The notes under the pieces: generated by a model
Database searches by the model: none
What the model was told of the DNA's origin: nothing
Seen by the model: only the letters and a program-made list of their open reading frames with translations
Source of the DNA: Leuctra nigra
Taxonomy: Eukaryota; Arthropoda; Insecta; Plecoptera; Leuctridae
Assembly: GCA_934045905.1 (NCBI GenBank)
Contig: OW203768.1
Location: 3,624,316-3,688,315 of the forward strand
Direction: 5' to 3'
DNA length: 64,000 nucleotides
Position numbers and translations under genes: made by a program
Shown: positions 59,935 through 64,000 of the stretch, piece after piece
Position numbering within the stretch: the first letter of the stretch is position 1
How the letters are laid out: every line of letters starts with the position of its first letter

Positions 59935-61212
59935 TAGAGATGTAAAGTTACCGGTAACATTGAAATTGGTAATATTACCGGTAACATTACCGAGCACGGT
60001 AATATTGAATTTTCTGCGCAGTTTTAACTAGATGGCGTAAGAAAATTAATGAATGTGAATTAATTAATTTTTTCATATTACTTAGTTTACATAGGTATTG
60101 TGTTACTATTTATTGATTGAGGATAGGTATACATGTCTCAATTTTACAATAGCGATTTTAATTGAGCGAGCGTAAAAAGCGACTCCATTCTGCACTTTTG
60201 GACACTTTCTGTTTTTTTTGTGTTTGTTTGTTTGACCCGACGCCAAACATTAAACGAGGTATCATTCTTTTCCGATCGAACTAAAATTTTTGCATAGTAC
60301 ATACAAATTCATTCTAGCTTAATCGTGTATAGTTTTTGTGAGCTTACCTCGATTGGAGTAAAAATGAAAATATCTCACGATTGGTCAAAAATCAAAATGC
60401 TGCGATTAAGTTCAAATTTTGCCTGGACATTAAGACTACTACCTACCATTTTCTCTTATTTTATAAGTTTTCAGCCTAATCGGTAGAGAACGTGTATACT
60501 CATTTGATATTTAAATAGAATGCCAGAAGGTATTTTATTGTCATTTAATTTCCTGTACAACTTACATCTGTTTTTCTTTATGGATCATAGTGATGGCTAT
60601 TCTCATTTTCAATGAAGTCGTGTAATTTTATTTTGATCGTATTTCAATTCCTATGGATGTATATGTTTTCTTTGCATTACGATATTCCGGTTGGATGGAG
60701 ATGTTGCGCGTTTGGGTGCTCGCTCATTAGCGCGTTATACACCGAGCGTTTTCCTAGTTATTTCTGCTTAAATAAAGACTTCGAGTCGAGGTAAATTTTC
60801 ATTAAATGTTGGAATGGGCATGATTAACAATTACGAAATTAAACAGTGAAATATCCTGCAATCAAAGAGCGAACTCTGAAAGACCCTTCCTTCAAAATAA
60901 TTAGGTAGTATATTATGTAAAAGAAAGTAAATTTAAAAAAAATAAGTAGCCAACGTGGAAAATATTACATTTGATAATGTTTAGATGTCGGTACCTACAG
61001 TATAACTTGTTGATTTATAAAAATATAATCAAATCTCTATACATCCTCTTTTTACACTGTGGTGTACTGTGGCAAAATTTGAAAAACTTCCATTATTTTT
61101 TTTCTCTAAAATTACCGAAAGTTACAATGTTACCAACGATGGGGGTAATATTACCGTAATATTACAGTTACCGGTAATATTACCGGTAATATTACCGGTG
61201 TTCACATCTCTA
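59935..61212. mobile_element. hAT-type element rich in TTACCGGTAA
   Basis: Ends TAGAGATGTAAAGTTACCGG and CCGGTGTTCACATCTCTA, flanked by a perfect 8-bp duplication ATTATGAC (59927-59934, 61213-61220). Subterminal blocks consist of repeated TAATATTACCGGTAA-type palindromes at both ends. A GAGCGAGCG element (60162-60757) has inserted in the middle. No transposase. Confidence 0.9.
60162..60757 (+). mobile_element. GAGCGAGCG family, copy nested in hAT
   Basis: Starts TTGAGCGAGCGTAAAAAGCG and ends GTGCTCGCTCATTAGCGCG, TTATACACCGAGCG, TTTTCCTAGTT. The 5' tip TGAGCGAGC is the inverse of GCTCGCTCA located about 40 bases before the 3' end (asymmetric inverted ends), and GCTCG...CGAGC can form a hairpin about six bases before CTAG/T. 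These features resemble Helitron-related elements, but no Rep/helicase is present and the class is unproven. Confidence 0.7.
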
Positions 61213-61799
61213 ATTATGACATTATTTTGCATTCATTTTACCAGTAGATAAACAGACCGAAAACACAATATTGGTCCACAAGATTATTGCTCCAGTGAAA
61301 GAGATTCGCAACGCAAAGAACAACTTGTCAGGCAAATATTATCGAAACTCTGCCTTCGAGGTAAACAAAATTATACGGTATTTTGGATGGGATAAGAACA
61401 CAAAGCTTCAGGCTATTGATGTTCATGTATAGCTTTCAGCAAATGTTGACATTGCGTCGGTTATTGTTGAGCAAGGAAACAAATCAGAGGCAATGTTGCC
61501 TTTAGATAATACATGTGGCAGCGATTAAATATATTGATAATGTGATTTTATGATGACAGATAAGTCCCTCAATTTACCTGTTGAGTTTTGTGATTTTGTG
61601 GTCTCGTCGTTCCACCAATCAATAAGGTAAACATGGGAGATAATATTTCGTAAACTTCGTTATAACCTTTGAACCATTGAAGTTGTGAAAAATGTGAAAA
61701 ATAATGAACATGTACTAATTTAATTTGTGCTCTAACTCGATTTAAAGTGAAAAATAGGGACATTACGTCCAATTTTGGTGCATGGTTTGTATTGAAGCT

Positions 61800-62275
61800 G
61801 ATTTTATTGCGATTTTGCCGCTTGAGGCAGGCACTTTTTTGGATACGATTGGAGACAAAATGGGTTGACGAAATAATTTGAAATTTTAATTATGATTAGA
61901 TAGACGACAAACTTAGGGTTATCACTTGGTAATTTCTTTTTTGCTTTAAATAATTAGTTAACTTTTGGTGAAACATTGTCTATTTTCTTGTCTCACTGGG
62001 GCCATATGAAATTAAATTTAAAAAATGTGCCAAGTGATAACCCTAAGTTTGTCTTTAATCTAATCATGATTCAAATTTGAGATCAATTGTTTAACGTGTC
62101 TGGTCTCCAATCGTATCGGAAATGTCATAGTTTTTACCGGTTTTGTTGAATAACCGGCGCCTAATGCACCAAGCAAAATTGATAAAGTACTACTAATATA
62201 CAATCAGACTGATCATGTAAACAAAACATCCTATCAAAGTTACACACTTAGAGTCGACGATACTTGATGAAATCC
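61800..62275 (-). repeat. Dispersed foldback repeat, partner of 36158-36700
   Basis: Reverse complement of the 36158 repeat over most of its length (GGATACGATTGGAGACAAA, TTAGGGTTATCACTTGG / CCAAGTGATAACCCTAA, AACCGGCGCCTAA, CTGATCATGTAAAC). Non-coding. Confidence 0.6.
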
Positions 62276-62295
62276 ATGTTTTATGAAGCACATGA

Positions 62296-62614
62296 AGGCG
62301 GCCCCTACTTTTTTCTAAACGGCTTGACCGATTGTTTTTAAAATTTAACAGAATAGAGATAAAGAGTAAATCTGTGTCTCTAGTGATCGAAAAAAAATAA
62401 TAAAAAATGATTTTTCTCGTTTTGAGGAAGTGCTAACATGGGCAATAAATGAATCTTTTTGGCACCTCCGCCCTGAAATAACTAAACAAAAAATAAAACT
62501 TTGGAGCCACTAGAGACACAGATCTACTCTTTATCTATAACCTGTGAAAATTTGAAGACAATCGGTAAAGCCGTTTAGAAAAAAGCCTTTCTAATAGTCC
62601 TTTTCTAATGGCCG
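62296..62614. mobile_element. Foldback repeat
   Basis: GGCGGCCCCTACTTTTTTC, TAAACGGCTTGACCGATTG and TCTGTGTCTCTAGTG on the left are mirrored by CACTAGAGACACAGA, CAATCGGTAAAGCCGTTTA and TAATGGCCGCC on the right. The loop is about 100 bp. Confidence 0.65.
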
Positions 62615-62879
62615 CCTTTTTATAGTTTTTTGTGGTTTTCAATATTTGAATTAAAATAACTTACTTCACAGCAGTATATTATGCAATGTCACGAATGTCA
62701 CGTACAACCCAGAGCTAATGCATTTACATGCATTCCTAGGATTTTTTTTAACATCGGAATCGAAATTTTCTGCGATTCCGTTCGAGAAACAATTTTTGTC
62801 CATGTCCCACAAAGTCCGCCATCCCCACAAAACCGTCCTGAAACAGCATAACGACTGATTAATATTAACTCTCCGGTCT

Positions 62880-63110
62880 CCTTGCCGAGATGCGAGGAAT
62901 TATTCACGACTCCACCGCTGGACGCACGCAGAGGTGTGTTTACGATCCGGGTTCGAGCCCCGTCACGTTCCTGAACAACGCTGTTATATTGGCTGTCGGA
63001 TGGAGATAAACTGCTGTGATAATGGGATAAGTGAAGCTTTATTGTGCATGCAAGAGGCTTCGTTCAATACCCCGTGTTACCATAGCAACACTAACGGATT
63101 GACTTACAAA
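62880..63110. other. tRNA-like remnant and X-box
   Basis: The plus strand at 62945-62968 reads GATCCGGGTTCGAGCCCCGTC, a good B-box with T-arm-like pairing but no A-box at the right distance. GTTACCATAGCAAC (63076-63089) matches the RFX X-box consensus. No gene is seen. Confidence 0.35.
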
Positions 63111-63213
63111 TCTGATATAGAAGGAATAACGTTGTAAGGCACAGATATTTAAGTAAAGAGAATATGATAATAAGCAATATTTTTTCATTACAGCCTATTT
63201 AATGCGCTGCTTA

Positions 63214-63329
63214 GGCTGCGTTTCACTAAGATTCCAAACCCGGGTTAGAGGCGGTAAACCTGGTTTAGGAGCCTCTAAACCAGGTTTACCGCCTCTAACC
63301 CGGGTTTGGAATCTTGGTGAAATGCAGCC
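63214..63329. mobile_element. 116-bp near-perfect hairpin MITE, TTA duplication
   Basis: Almost the whole element is an inverted repeat (GGCTGCGTTTCACTAAGATT ... / mirrored ... AATCTTGGTGAAATGCAGCC), with only about 8 unpaired central bases. TTA flanks both sides (63211-63213, 63330-63332), as in PIF/Harbinger. The arms contain AACCCGGGTT and AAACCTGGTTTA palindromes. Confidence 0.9.
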
Positions 63330-63654
63330 TTATAAGCTTCCGATCTGTAGACCCACACATTATTGTGCATTACTCTCAAAAATAACTCTCAATATTTTTA
63401 AATAGTTAAACTGTTACTGTATAATATTATGATTTAGATTTTGTTTTAAATTTAGATTGTCTACTTAGATTATTCTCATGATTTTGACAACTGTTTCAAC
63501 TGAAACATTTGAATACTATAATTTTTTACTTCAGCATGTATCTCCCCGACACAGGTATTATCTTATAGGGGAGAGAAATTACTTATTTTCCTGTATATGA
63601 TTTAAAAAAAAAAAAAAAAACATTTTCAAATGTTTTAAATATTTTTCGGTTTTT

Positions 63655-63730
63655 CCCTCAGTCGAGAGGCAAATGATGGGAAGGTTCCCAACTAACAATC
63701 CATGACATCTGTTCCCACCGTCCATCTGTA
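63655..63730 (+). mobile_element. SINE-like repeat fragment
   Basis: Reads 'tccctcagtcgagaggcaaatg.tgggaaggttccc' and 'ttcccaccgtccat', the reverse orientation of body words in 22563-22830 and 43520-43690. Confidence 0.4.
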
Positions 63731-64000
63731 CCTATCAGATAGGTCCATCTGTATCCATCTGTACGCCACTATGATCAGCAGGAGCGAGAATTTTTCTAAA
63801 GACTTCGTAAATGGGACGTAAATTGACTGTGACAACTCTAATAACTTACACATTTATACAAATAGAACTCTGATTTAGAAGTATAGTATACATACTGTGT
63901 TCTGACAGCTATTACATCAGATAAATGAAGGATATATTAACAGTAAATATGATCTATTTCGAATTAAAAAATCGAACATTTTTTACTCTAGAGGGTTTTC
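63731..64000. other. Non-coding end of window
   Basis: Nothing recognised. The Beat gene presumably continues to the right. Confidence 0.4.

Overview
This is a eukaryotic nuclear window, AT-rich and almost entirely non-coding. It most likely comes from an insect; the order cannot be fixed from the sequence. The evidence is a split gene of the arthropod Beaten path (Beat) family with a very large intron, insect-type splice sites, and a dense load of small DNA transposons, SINE-like copies, a 5'-truncated LINE and satellites. I see no bacterial, plasmid or viral gene and no CRISPR array.

One host gene is supported, on the + strand. A leader exon (acceptor at 24258/24259) carries three short upstream ORFs and then the start codon at 24459. 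Its 23 codons encode a signal peptide and end at a GT donor at 24529. After a 25.2-kb intron, the exon 49773-49978 supplies the first half of the N-terminal Ig domain, with typical Beat residues (IPHY, LQCQYDL, LYSVTWY, EFYRYVP, GVKVD). The two exons join in frame. The remaining exons must lie beyond 64000. A GC-rich promoter-like block at 8450-8668, ending in a good donor, is a candidate first non-coding exon. The 3' splice site of the Ig exon has been partly duplicated twice just upstream, giving two decoy acceptors that each lead to a stop.

The rest is repeats, many with readable boundaries. Elements with target-site duplications (TSDs): hAT-type (8 bp) at 20416-21181, 48119-48876 and 59935-61212; PIF/Harbinger-type (TTA/TAA) at 19391-19537, 23813-23948, 33963-34098, 40802-41385 with 40813-41011 nested inside, and 63214-63329; TA-flanked at 2912-3306 and 26697-27092; a 10-bp TSD element at 34930-35663; and a 2.1-kb LINE at 37180-39280 with a GAT-repeat tail and a 9-bp TSD. 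Two families without a clear class stand out. One has a foldback head and a hairpin tail (4366-5650 and 51138-54085) and carries repeated CRE + ETS + YY1-like motif clusters. The other has GAGCGAGCG ends (13498, 26243, 46393, 55184, 60162). Satellites include a 109-bp GC-rich array (30147-30796), a 43/44-bp array (42476-43040), a 118-bp array (about 52600-53120), (CT)n and (TCTG)n. Many poly-C/poly-G runs of at least 10 are scattered throughout.

All coordinates, frames and repeat matches were read by hand. Divergent repeat boundaries are approximate. TSD-supported boundaries and the two Beat exons are the firmest calls.
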